Part shown: one piece after another, positions 1-10,079 of the stretch
How positions within the stretch are numbered: the stretch's first letter is position 1
How the letters are laid out: each line of letters opens with the position of its first letter
NCBI GenBank assembly: GCA_009733775.1
Contig: WOGZ01000107.1
Span: 1-64,000, forward strand
DNA from: Alectoria sarmentosa
Taxonomy: Eukaryota; Ascomycota; Lecanoromycetes; Lecanorales; Parmeliaceae
Length of the DNA stretch: 64,000 nt
Direction of reading: 5' to 3'
Translations under genes and position numbers: made by a program
Notes under the pieces: model-generated
Databases searched by the model: none
What the model saw: only the letters and a program-made list of their open reading frames with translations
What the model was told of the DNA's origin: nothing

Positions 1-66
1 GCTTTTGATACCCGCACGTAGCTTTTTGATACATGTACGTAACCTTTTGATACATGTACGTAGCCC
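1..66 (+). repeat. Left terminal inverted repeat of the MULE
   Basis: This segment matches the reverse complement of 4993-5058 with only about three mismatches. It is built of three tandem copies of a roughly 22-bp motif whose core reads TTTTGATACATGTACGTA. The outermost copy is the most diverged. The repeat may extend leftwards beyond the window. Confidence 0.85.
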
Positions 67-999
67 CCTTAGCTAGATAGGAATAGGTTAATAAAACGAG
101 TATATTTTCAAATATCAATAATTCATCATATCACGTGACTCAGGATTAAGATTAATGAAGGTTGAAGGTTGATTTCTTATACGAATATGAGAAGGAAATT
201 ATTTATGCGCGAATAACCTTTTAATATGTATATCAGATTTATGAAGAAAATCCTCAATTTTTATAATAATAATAATCATATTAAGGGAATTTCTTTTTTC
301 GCAAAGATATATCTTTTTTTTTGCGATAATTTCATATTCGTGTCAAGTTATTAATTTTTTAACAAAATCTTTCGAGACAAATATTTAATGTCATTCTTTT
401 ATTAATCGAGTCGTCATAAATTTTTTATTATCATCATCAAACTTGATTGCGTTTATTAATATTCTTTTTATTTTATTAATTCAAAAGCACGTCTTTAAAG
501 AAGATTATGTTATTATTATAAAGCGCTCGAATAAGAATAAAAGAGAAAAAAAATTCAAAATATGATTGCGCTGCACTCGTAAAGAAAAGATTTATGAAAT
601 TATAAATCAAAAAAGAAAACATAAAAGCTCACGAGTTAATGATTATTTATTCGATTGTGTTTTGAATCTCGATAAAGAGAAGAATATGTGATACTTGAAA
701 ATTAAAGACGCGTTTCATAATCATAACTTTAATAAACGAGTGATTTATATAATTCATCGAATGATTGCTCTAATCAATCAAATAAAAGGGCAGATTAATA
801 AAAAAATGGTCAATCGTGCTACATTAAGTGATATTCTTTATAATTTATATTAAAATATAAATGAGAAAGATCTCATTTGAAAGCATCGCGATATTTATAA
901 TGCGAAGATCAAAATTCGTCGTCAAAATTTAAAATCACTCACGTTCATATAAGCTTTATTCAAATGGTTATACGTATTAAACGAATAATATATTAGATT

Positions 1000-3275
1000 T
1001 TTGAAGAATTCAAAGGATCGTGTCACACATTTCTTTTTTTCGCGAACATTCTATCAGAAGATGTTGAAGAAGAATTGAAAGATGATAATTATGAATTGCA
1101 CATATAAGATGAACAGATATAAGTTTTTTTTGTTTATTATTATGAGCGTAAACGTTTTAAAAGAATCATTTTATGTGATTTTCTGCTTTCTAATTGCGAA
1201 GGAATATAATGATTACTTTTGAGCGTTATAGTAGTATCGAAATATGTGCATTGAATTGAATATTTCTGATTCAATCATTATTATCATTAATCGCGAAAAG
1301 GTTTTAATCAATGTTTATAACGTAATCTTTTCAAACTTTGAGCATATGCTTTATATTTGATATATTAATCGAAACATTGTTATTAATTATAAACAATGTT
1401 TTTACATTAAGAAGAATTGAATTGAGTTTTACGTTTATTAATTTCGAGTTATATACGTAATTATTGTGATTATTTTTAAAATTGAATGAACGTCTTTTTA
1501 AAAGGTTTATAATCGTTATAATATCGCAATTTATATTTATTTGACGAGAGTATAAATTATTCTCTTTCGAATCAAATTTATTTTATGTTATATCAATCAA
1601 AAATCTCATTTTTTTAATATTATCAGTTCGAGAGGCGAGGGTAATAATTCAATCTTGAAAAAAGAATTTAAATTTTCAATCGATATGAGATTTTTCGCTT
1701 TAATTATTATGATTAAGAATTAATCTTAAATAAAAGATCTTGAGATTGTTATTAAAGATATCGTAAAGCTTCTTTCATAATAGCGCAATATATATATCAA
1801 CGAATTTGAGAGCGCAAAGGCGATAATAATAATACGATTTCATTAATTTATATTTCGCGATGTTATTGTTTATGTAACATTATACGTTTTACGTCGAACG
1901 TTGAATTAATATCAAAAAATCGCGAAAAAAGAATCGAAAGATTATATTAATAATTTTATCACGATGTCAAGATTTTTTTATTATTATAAAATATAAACAA
2001 GAATGACACAAAAAATTGAAACAATTTCAATTAAAAATATATATTTTCATTAACGATATAAAAAGCTAACAGTCTTTTATATACGAAATGCGCTTATTAT
2101 AAAAGATTTTAAATAATTAATCGATTCACTTTTTATTATATATAAGTCGATCGTCGCTCATATAAAAGATAAATTCATAAATATTCGTGAGCTTTTTATA
2201 TGAACGGAGTTTATGTTTTAAAGATTTATATAATGAAAATCATTACAATTTGAACGAATAAAGATCAATTTAAATTAATAAGATAATGAGATTGCGCGAA
2301 ATTCAATAAAAGAGTGAGAAAAAGAACGAGAAAAAGAGTGAAAAAAAGATTATATAATTATATTAATTAAGTCTTTAAAATCTTTAAAATCTTTAAAATC
2401 TTCAGAGTTTTCGAAATTTTCGAAATCTTCGGAGTTTTATTATAATCGTGCTTTAGATTTTGATTTTAAGTATATATTTTTTGAAATAGTTAAGCCTGCG
2501 TGTGCGCTCGAGGATAATTCATAAAACGATTTATAAAATGATTCATAAAACGATAATATCACGTTTGATGTAATAATTGAATGAACTTTATTAAAAAACC
2601 CTCAATTTGAAAAGCATCAATATCGATTTAATTTGAAAATCGATGTTATAGGTTTATTGCAAAAGTTTTTTAATGATTATATGTATAACATATAAAAGCA
2701 TCTTGAAGTTATCAAAAAAGATTTAATCAAATGATAACGTCTTTAAATTTAAAAGGTATAATATAAGTTCAACAAAAAACAATAACATTACGTTATCAAT
2801 TAAGACGACATATTTATGCCTTCTCAATTTGATAGATTTATTAACGAATTATTCAAAAAGCATGATTAGTTCAAAAGCATCGTCGAATGTTTTTATAATT
2901 AATAAATGTGTGATCTTAACAAAAAGAACGAATTGAATTCATTAAATCACACATTAAAACGAGTGCTTAATTATTGAAAAAAACATGATCCTCAACATAT
3001 AATGTTTATCAATCTTTTCATTAAATCAACAATTGCATTATCTTTTTTAATTATCATATAAACTCAAGTTGCAGAGAAAGCTCAATTTATAATAATAATT
3101 TTGATGAAATCTTTAATCGAGCGATCACGACGATAAGGGGTTATAAAAAAAAAAGATGTTATAAAAGAAATGAGAGAAGGTTTTACACGGTCGTATGATG
3201 AGTGTGAGCGAAGAGATTCAACACTCACCTGACAATAAGGTGTTAAAACGATGTTTAATTCTTTTCACGTGTAAT
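1000..3275 (+). pseudogene. Decayed MULE transposase coding frame
   Basis: A single plus-strand frame (codons starting at positions with remainder 2 modulo 3) can be followed through 1202, 1349, 1625 and 2816 to about 3260. It is broken only by stops that C-to-T or G-to-A changes explain. In this frame 1202-1260 reads as the MULE YNDYFWALQQ-like segment. The triplets at 1349-1375 give an LCIWHINRN-like block in which TGG became TGA, TGT became TAT and CAT became TAT. About 1600-1670 reads as the ISSRGEGNNSILK-like block that follows it in MULE transposases. About 2816-3130 reads as a long coding remnant with stops at former Trp/Gln positions, probably the C-terminal part. No functional protein can be made. 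The 5' limit is approximate. Confidence 0.75.
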
Positions 3276-3954
3276 ATCAACATATAATCCGATTGATATT
3301 CGAATATAATGATTTTCATAATTTTTTGAAATCTTGATGTTCATGTTTCTTTTTCTTTACACCTTTCACATTTCAATCGATTTATTTTATATCAAGTTAT
3401 ATCCTCACCTTTTCGATCTTCTATTAATTAATTATAAATTCTTTTCTCTTTTTGTTCAACATTATTCAAATTAAAATCATTATAAATAGCATAAATTGAT
3501 AAGAGATAAAGTTGAATTATATTATAAATTTATTTACACCTTATCACATCATTCTTTTAAATAAATCTCGCGCATAAAGATTTGTTAATAAATCGTTTAA
3601 TAACGTGTTTTTGATATAATTTAATCGTTTAATACGTTATATATAAAGAATACAATCATAAAGCTTTATCGTCGTCTAAATTTTTTTTTATGATCTCACA
3701 AAAAGAGATTTTATCAAATTTTTTCAAAGTGAAAGAGAAAGTTGTTCAACTTTTAATATCCTTTAATGAAAAATGCATTATTTAATGTTGAAATTTGAAT
3801 TTGATGTCTTTTATTGTTTCCTTGATGCGAAATTCTTCATTAATTATTTACGCACACATATGAGCGCATAAAAGCTTTTTTTAATTATCGAATTTTATTC
3901 AATACATTATTCGTTCTATCATTGCTTTTTATTTATAAAAACTTTTAAATCATT

Positions 3955-4490
3955 AAATTTTTAACATTGCGATATTTGTTTAAATAATTACATATAAAAT
4001 GATTAAGCGATATTCGATTAAATCGTTTATAATAATAACACAAATCTTCCTACATTTAAAGACGTCTTATTTTACGTTTTATATATTTATAAGAAACTCC
4101 GACGTCGTGCGATATATTCTTATTCATCGATGTCGTCGTCATCAAATTTTGACTTCATATTAAAAGAATGAATCATCTTCGCTTCGCTCTCCGCTTTGCT
4201 TTTCGCAAATTTTCTCCATAAATTTTATCGCCTCGATATTTATTCAAATAATTATATATGAAATAATTAAACGATATTTGATTAAGTCGTTTATAACGAC
4301 GACGTAAATCTTTTTACATTCAAAGACGTCTTATTTTACATTTCATATATTCATAAAAAACTTCAACGTTGTGCGATATATTCTCATTTATCGATATCGT
4401 TATCATCAAATTCTAACTTCATATTAAAAGAATAAATCATTTCCGCTTCGCTCTCCGCTTCGCTCTCCGCAAATTCGTTCATTTATGCTT
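3955..4490. repeat. Two tandem diverged copies of a ~265-bp unit inside the MULE
   Basis: The stretch at about 3965-4212 recurs at about 4230-4488. Both copies contain, in the same order, AAAGACGTCTTATTTTAC, a GTGCGATATATTCT block, a CTTCATATTAAAAGAAT block and a CTTCGCTCTCCGCTT block. Differences are mostly transitions, so the duplication preceded or accompanied the RIP phase. Confidence 0.8.
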
Positions 4491-4513
4491 ATTTATTTAT
4501 TATCGCGGCGATG

Positions 4514-4595
4514 CAAGCAAGTAAACAAATAAATAAACAAATAAAATATCGCCGCGATGATATTTTGTTTATTTATTTATTTATTTGCTTGCTTG
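4514..4595. repeat. Long AT-rich inverted repeat (potential hairpin)
   Basis: The arm 4514-4550 is nearly the reverse complement of 4559-4595, with about 8 bp between them. A nested GC-rich pair (ATCGCGGCGAT near 4502 and ATCGCCGCGAT near 4548) overlaps it. It lies near the right end of the transposon and could form a cruciform. Confidence 0.75.
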
Positions 4596-4992
4596 TTTGT
4601 TTATTTATATGATCATTCAAAAAAAGAAGGGAGACTGCGACGTTTAATCGAAAAATGAATAAGTTAACGCACGGCATTTTTTTTAATACGTCGTGACGTC
4701 GGTTCGGCGAGTATTATAACAGATATCTCGAGAATTCGTGTATTTTGAGGGAATTTTTATATGATATCTGCGCGTCTATTAAGACGCACGACGTGATTGA
4801 ATATTGATATCGATTTTGACGCAATTATAAATGATGATTAATTGAGTTTTTCAATCAAATGGAATTATAAACCTACTTTTTAATCATTGCATCACAATTC
4901 TTAATCGTTGCGAAAACCTATTTGATTACATATTTCACTTTTTTTAAGAATTTCAAAAAGGGTTATGCGTCGGTAGAGGTATGCAAAATAGA

Positions 4993-5058
4993 GGGCTACG
5001 TACATGTATCAAAAGGTTACGTACATGTATCAAAAAGTTACGTGCCGGTATCAATAGC
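4993..5058 (-). repeat. Right terminal inverted repeat of the MULE
   Basis: This is the inverted partner of 1-66 and shows the same three-fold tandem motif. It marks the right end of the element. Base composition changes to normal genomic DNA just beyond it. Confidence 0.85.
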
Positions 5059-6252
5059 CTTAAAAAATATTAAAATACTTTAACTATTTTATTTATTCAC
5101 TTGTTATTATCATTATTAGCTACTTCCCTTATTTTTCCGTCAGGATTCAGGAATCCGAATTCCTCAATCCCAATTCTTCTTTTCCATTTTCAACATGCAA
5201 ATTCCCGGGGAAAACGCCGAACAGTAGGTAGTTAGAGTACTAAGGTACCTACCTATACAAGGACATTGACAGTAAGACCAAGATGACGGGATGATGCAGA
5301 CTAATGCAGCTCTCCACCTCGTGAGTCGTCCCAACCTTCCTCCTCTCCACTCGACTCTCCACTTTGGACCGAAGGTTTGCGAATGGATCCTCGTATGCGC
5401 ACCATATACCGTACCTATGACTACGGACAATAATAATATGATCAACGCCCACCATACAATAATTATCACAACAATGGTAACAATGATACAACTGACACGC
5501 CGACACACTGCACCCAAGCCTTAGACTCCTTCTCTCCCTTTTCCCTCGTGGCAAACTTTCTTTTTGAGGCTTTCCCACTTTCCCAAAACGTCGCAAATGA
5601 ATTCACTAGCATGTCCGAAGATATACGAACTTTGTCTTCCCCCCATTTTTCTTATTTCTTATTAGTTCAAACCAAATCCCAAGCTTGCTTACCTAAGAAA
5701 ACTTCGTCTGCTTCTACCATCTACCTACAACCTGTTCTTTAAATCTTGCCTCAGGCCCAACGACTGCCCTATTCACCCAATAAGAATACCTCTGACTTGC
5801 TGCTTTGTTCCCTTGTAAAAATAACAATGACTGGGCTTTCAATCTCGGAAAACAAGTCCACCTTCATCTTTATACCGCTATCACTCATCTCATGCGAGTC
5901 GGCTGTCTGTCTGTCTGCTATCACATCCTAGCGATAATGGTTCCTTTTCACCCTGCAAACGGATGCTCCCGCACCCTCTCCTTTGTCTGATGTTTCTGTC
6001 CATAGCTCCCTATGTGCGATATGATGTTGATCATTCCACTTTCCGTCTCTTCTTTCTCTGTGCTCTCCGTGTGCGTGCTCGACCATGTCATCAAAAGTGG
6101 GAATGTTATTCCACTGAAAGAGCTGCGATTTCTGACTATACTCCCACAATTTCCAATTATCGTATCTACCTTACACTGCTATTGATACCCTAAAGGTGTA
6201 GAGCAGTAAATCAACAACAGTCAATTGGTGAATTCCGAAAGCGCCTTCAGGA
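5059..6252. other. Intergenic region, no gene recognised
   Basis: Normal-composition DNA lies between the transposon and the kinase start. It holds only short unsupported frames. CT-rich tracts at about 5520-5890 and 5960-6065 would fit a promoter or 5' UTR for the kinase, but no specific site is identified. Confidence 0.5.
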
Positions 6253-7926
6253 ATGAGCAACGGTCTCTTACCCGAAGAATATGGCAATCATGGCATTGGT
6301 CCGCAGCGCACCAAAAGGCCAGGTAACCGATTTCAGCCGTACGGTGCAGGCCAATTACATAGAGAACAACCTCCAAGGGTCTCAAATCCAGGGCTCGAGA
6401 CTCCACATTTGCCAAGGCAAAGCGGACCAAAGAGCAAGACCCCGTCCGAGCCTTGCGATGTTGACGAGGGCTACGACTCCGATCCGGTCGAGGCTTATGA
6501 CGTCGCATGGAATCAAAAGGCTGCGGCGACAGCCAAGGCCAGTGACTATGAGAAATGGGATACAGCTTCTGCCGAGTTCATCAGATCATACTCTGGTCTT
6601 GGTAATGGTTGGGTAGGGAAGAGACCATTGGGTGTTGGGGGCTTCGGTATGGCAGGTCTGTGGGAAAAGCGTGACGGCAATGGAACGGTAATTGAGGTAA
6701 GAAACACCTTCAGGTAATTAACGAACTGTCTGACTGTCTCAAAGCAAATGGTAATCAAACAAACCGGCGTCCGCAAGGGAATATGGAGACCCGAAATGCC
6801 AATGGAAGTTAAGATGATGAGGAAGATGGAAGAGACTGAGTGTTCATCTGTGGTCCGATATATAGCCTACAGGAGATTTTTTCATGACCAAGTTCACCGT
6901 ATCTACATGGAGTACTGCCCTCACGGCGACCTCAAAAGACTATACAAAAGATACAGGAAATTCAGGTTTGTCTGTCTTTCTATGGGATTGACTTAAGATG
7001 TTGAGCATGAACAGGCTATACATGCCCGAACCATTTCTTTGGGACGTCTTTCACCATCTTGTGGAAGCAGCTGTAGCGATGCGGTATGGGCCAACAGACG
7101 GAGGCTGGGGTGGTCACGAGATCGTGCACCGGGACATAAAGCCTGGAAACAGTTCGATTCCTAAAATCTCTCCCACTCTTGCTGATGCTAATTGAGATCA
7201 GTCTTCTTGGATATGGAGGACAGGAAAAGTGGGATTCCTTTTTATCCCAAAACCAAGTTGGGCGACTGGGGCCTCGCTCGCCAGACCCATGCCAACGATC
7301 CTGATAATCCAAGCATCCTTAACAAGGCCGGAACTCCGGGGTACAAGGCACCGGTAAGTATGATCTAAACTCATGAACGCACCGCCCTAGTTTAACGATA
7401 TCAGGAACAAAAAGATCCACCTCTACCTATTTTCGAAACACACCCATCATCTATCCTTGCACACACCAACATCTGGGCAATTGGAGCAACGATGTTTGAA
7501 CTGATGACCTTGCACAGAGTCCACGGCTTCTTGCTAAAAATTAGAGGCAACATTATCGATGAAAAAGGTATTCAAACTATCAAGACCGATCGGAAGCCTT
7601 CGTACAGCTCGCAGCTCTCCAAGCTTATCCAGGATTGCCTCAAACCTATCCCGCTGGACCGACCAAATGTCATGGAACTACGTACCAAGATCAGGACCCA
7701 CCGTGATGCCATCGTCAAGCTCGCGCGGGAGCGCGAGGGAGCGGAAACAGCAAAGCCAACGGAAGATGAGAGGCTGTACTATATAGGTAATGAGATCAAG
7801 TGGGCGAAGACAGGTGACTGGCAACCACATGAACGCGACAAGGATTCGAATAAGTCTGGAGATGGGTTTGCAGATCCTGACCTTTCTCCTATACAATATC
7901 CAGTCTTCAAGGAACCAGGAGAATGA
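6253..7926 (+). CDS. NIMA/NEK-like serine/threonine protein kinase
   Basis: Five exons are proposed: 6253-6696, 6745-6965, 7015-7151, 7202-7353 and 7405-7926. All junctions are GT-AG and in phase, giving a protein of about 491 aa. The kinase domain follows a disordered N-terminus of about 120 residues. A glycine-rich loop (GVGGFG, about residue 127) and a VIK-type lysine (about 153) are visible. The catalytic loop HRDIKPGN lies at about 260-267. The Mg-binding motif reads GDWGLAR instead of DFG, and the activation segment ends in GTPGYKAPEQ. The N-lobe wording resembles the expanded NEK-like kinases of Pezizomycotina. Essential residues are present, so an active kinase is likely; the substrate is unknown. 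Confidence 0.85.
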
Positions 7927-8475
7927 TATACCGTGATAGGTGTCCAAGATGTCGGGTGATTAGAATAACAATAGGTGGAGGAAGACGTGGAAAAGGTTGG
8001 GGAAGGGAGGCATATCGTAGATTAAATCTAGAAGAGTTCCTTCGATGTTGGATGCGAATTTGGATGAAATAATGAGGAATTATAGTGGACGAACGAAAGG
8101 AATGAAAGCAAGAAGAAAAGGGGCTTGGATATGGATTGGGGGTGTTTCAATTGGGCGGGCAAAACATTCGCTTCTTGGGACCAAGTACTAGGACAGAACC
8201 CGGTCGTTCCTCTTGAGGAAGCTCGGAACTATAGACTCCATTCTATCAGAAAAGTAACGCCCAAGGCAAAAATGAATGGGTCAAGTGTTCAGACCAGTAA
8301 GACATGGATGAGTGCAAAGTCTCGGACCGTCCTCCGGAGTGGGACCGCAATCAAGTCTTATAATACAATATGGTGTTTGCCTTGTCTTCTCCTACCACTT
8401 ACCACCACAAGCATGTGAACAACGACGCCAATCACACTGCCTTCAAGGCATGTGAACCTCCACGAATCCCATAGA
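7927..8475. other. Intergenic region, no gene recognised
   Basis: The kinase 3' region and NPR2 promoter lie here. No conserved frame was recognised on either strand; a purine-rich stretch spans about 7960-8130. Confidence 0.5.
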
Positions 8476-9848
8476 ATGCTCAAAGCAATCTTCTTCGCCA
8501 CCTTCGATGTCACCGAAGGTCTGTCCCTCTCCCACCTAAAAATCACCCAACCCCCCCAGCTGAAATTGCCTCCACAGGCCCCAAAGTCCTCCACCAAGTC
8601 CCCACCTCCTCCATAACCGCCTCTCCCTCCTCCCCCTCCATCCCCCTCCTGCACTTTCCCCCAATCTCCTCTCTCCTCATCCCTCACCCGACCCTCTGCA
8701 ACAGCGGTCTCCTGACCCTGACCCACTCCCACCACCGCATCCTCTCCTACCCGCAACACATTGCCTCCCCCAGCTACCCGCGCAACGCCTACACTTTCAA
8801 CTTCTGCCTTGTGCTGGCCGAGGATGCCGCCTTCAGCTCTTATATCCCCGTGGTGCGGAAACTGAACACCCTCTTCCGCACGCTGGAGGAGCAGAGCCAA
8901 TTCTTGTCTCGCGACGGCAGCGCGCCGGACAGCGGCAAGATCTACGCGCTCTGTGAGATACTGCTCGAGGATCTGAACAACTATTCAGAGGCCATGATCC
9001 CCATCGACGCCTCCAATACCGTCAACATCAAACTCTTCCCCACCTACCCTCCGCCCCCACCCCTCTACGCCCATCACGTGCCCCTCGCCACCGTCCGGCT
9101 CGAAGACCTCGTCGACGAGAACTGGGACCTCACGATGCTGCGCGTGCTCCCCTGGATCGACGGCGTGAACAGCGTGAAGCAGATTGCGCTGCTGGCGGAC
9201 GCCGACTTCAAGCTCGTGAGGAAGGCCATCAGCCATCTACTCTACTACGGCTGCGTGCTTTTGCTGGACATTTTCAGCTTCGGAGCCATCTATGCGCCCA
9301 CGCCGGAGGTGGCCGCGTTTGTCGAGAGCAAGGAGATGCAGGCGGAGTGCGGGAGGTATGTCGCTTTGGGGGAGGGCGACGGGCCCGGCGCCGAGAAGGG
9401 GGAGGAACAGGAGAAGAAGGGGCCGTTGAGTGGTACCCACTTGGCAGAGCTGTATCTGTCGTTGAGACAGGGCCACAGCGTCAAGAGCTGGTGCATGGAG
9501 CGTGCGGACGTGGTGGCCAGGATCGACGTGAGACGGTTCATCACCTTCGGCGTCATCAAGGGCTTCTTGTACCGAGTGCACAAGTACGCGCTGGCCACTT
9601 CGATCCACAAATCCGGCTCGAAGCGATTGGCAAAGGCCAATTTCCACCGTTCGAAGCAGAGGGAGGAGCAGACCAAGGACAAGGAGAAGGAGAACAAGAC
9701 GGGCGGGGAGGTGGAGAATGTGGATCTGGGCAAATACCTCGACGGCACGCATTGCTTTGATGAGATGTGTACGGATCTCATGGCCAGCGAGAAGGAATTG
9801 ACGGCGAGGTTGAAGGCTTGGGGAGATGTGCAGATCATCTGTCGATGA
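8476..9848 (+). CDS. NPR2: Nitrogen permease regulator 2 (SEACIT/GATOR1 subunit)
   Basis: Two exons (8476-8518 and 8578-9848) encode about 437 aa. Npr2, with Npr3 and Iml1, forms the vacuolar/lysosomal GATOR1/SEACIT complex that inhibits TORC1 when amino acids are scarce. The short first exon supplies the family start MLKAIFFATFD, and the splice restores TEGPKVLHQVP. Further family landmarks are RNAYTFNFCLVL, the VRLEDLV and WDLTMLRVLPWIDGVNSVKQIA block, and the C-terminal LDGTHCFDEMCTDL segment ending in GDVQIICR. A Lys/Glu-rich insertion at about residues 300-325 looks disordered. The next gene, ADA3, converges from the other strand. Confidence 0.93.
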
Positions 9849-10079
9849 TGTTGGCAGGTGATCCGGTTTGGCCCGGAAAGGAATGACCTTGCGGAATTAG
9901 AAATTCTTTCGTCCTACGTTGGGTCTTTAGATGGAAGGATGAATCAAGTACGAGTACATGTGACGAACTTCCAGGACATCACCATGATCAAGGTATGTCA
10001 TAGAACCCATATCAATCATCTCAAACCCCAAGGGGTATATATCCAGAAGACCGCCCGACGTAAGCTCTCCAACCATCAG

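Larger units (their letters stand above)
1..5058. mobile_element. RIP-degenerated Mutator-like (MULE) DNA transposon
   Basis: Both ends carry the same roughly 66-bp sequence in opposite orientation (1-66 and 4993-5058), so this is a terminal-inverted-repeat DNA transposon about 5.06 kb long. The interior is extremely AT-rich compared with the flanking DNA, with stop codons in every frame, as expected after RIP (C to T and G to A changes). Reading through TGA/TAG/TAA as former Trp/Gln codons gives one plus-strand frame from about 1.1 to 3.2 kb. It contains recognisable MULE transposase signatures, including an L-C-I-W-H-I-N-R-N-like block at 1349-1375. Fungal MULEs such as Hop have similar size and terminal repeats. 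The left edge coincides with the window start, so the target-site duplication cannot be checked. The element is inactive. Confidence 0.85.

Noticed and set aside
1..5058. Helitron or LTR retrotransposon identity for the AT-rich element
   Set aside because: The near-identical terminal inverted repeats and MULE transposase blocks point to a TIR DNA transposon; no LTRs or helicase motifs were seen.
8358..8900. 180-codon minus-strand Gly-rich frame
   Set aside because: Antisense of the NPR2 5' exons; low complexity.
9237..9838. Long antisense frames across NPR2
   Set aside because: They arise from the strong GC third-position bias of NPR2 and show no family features.
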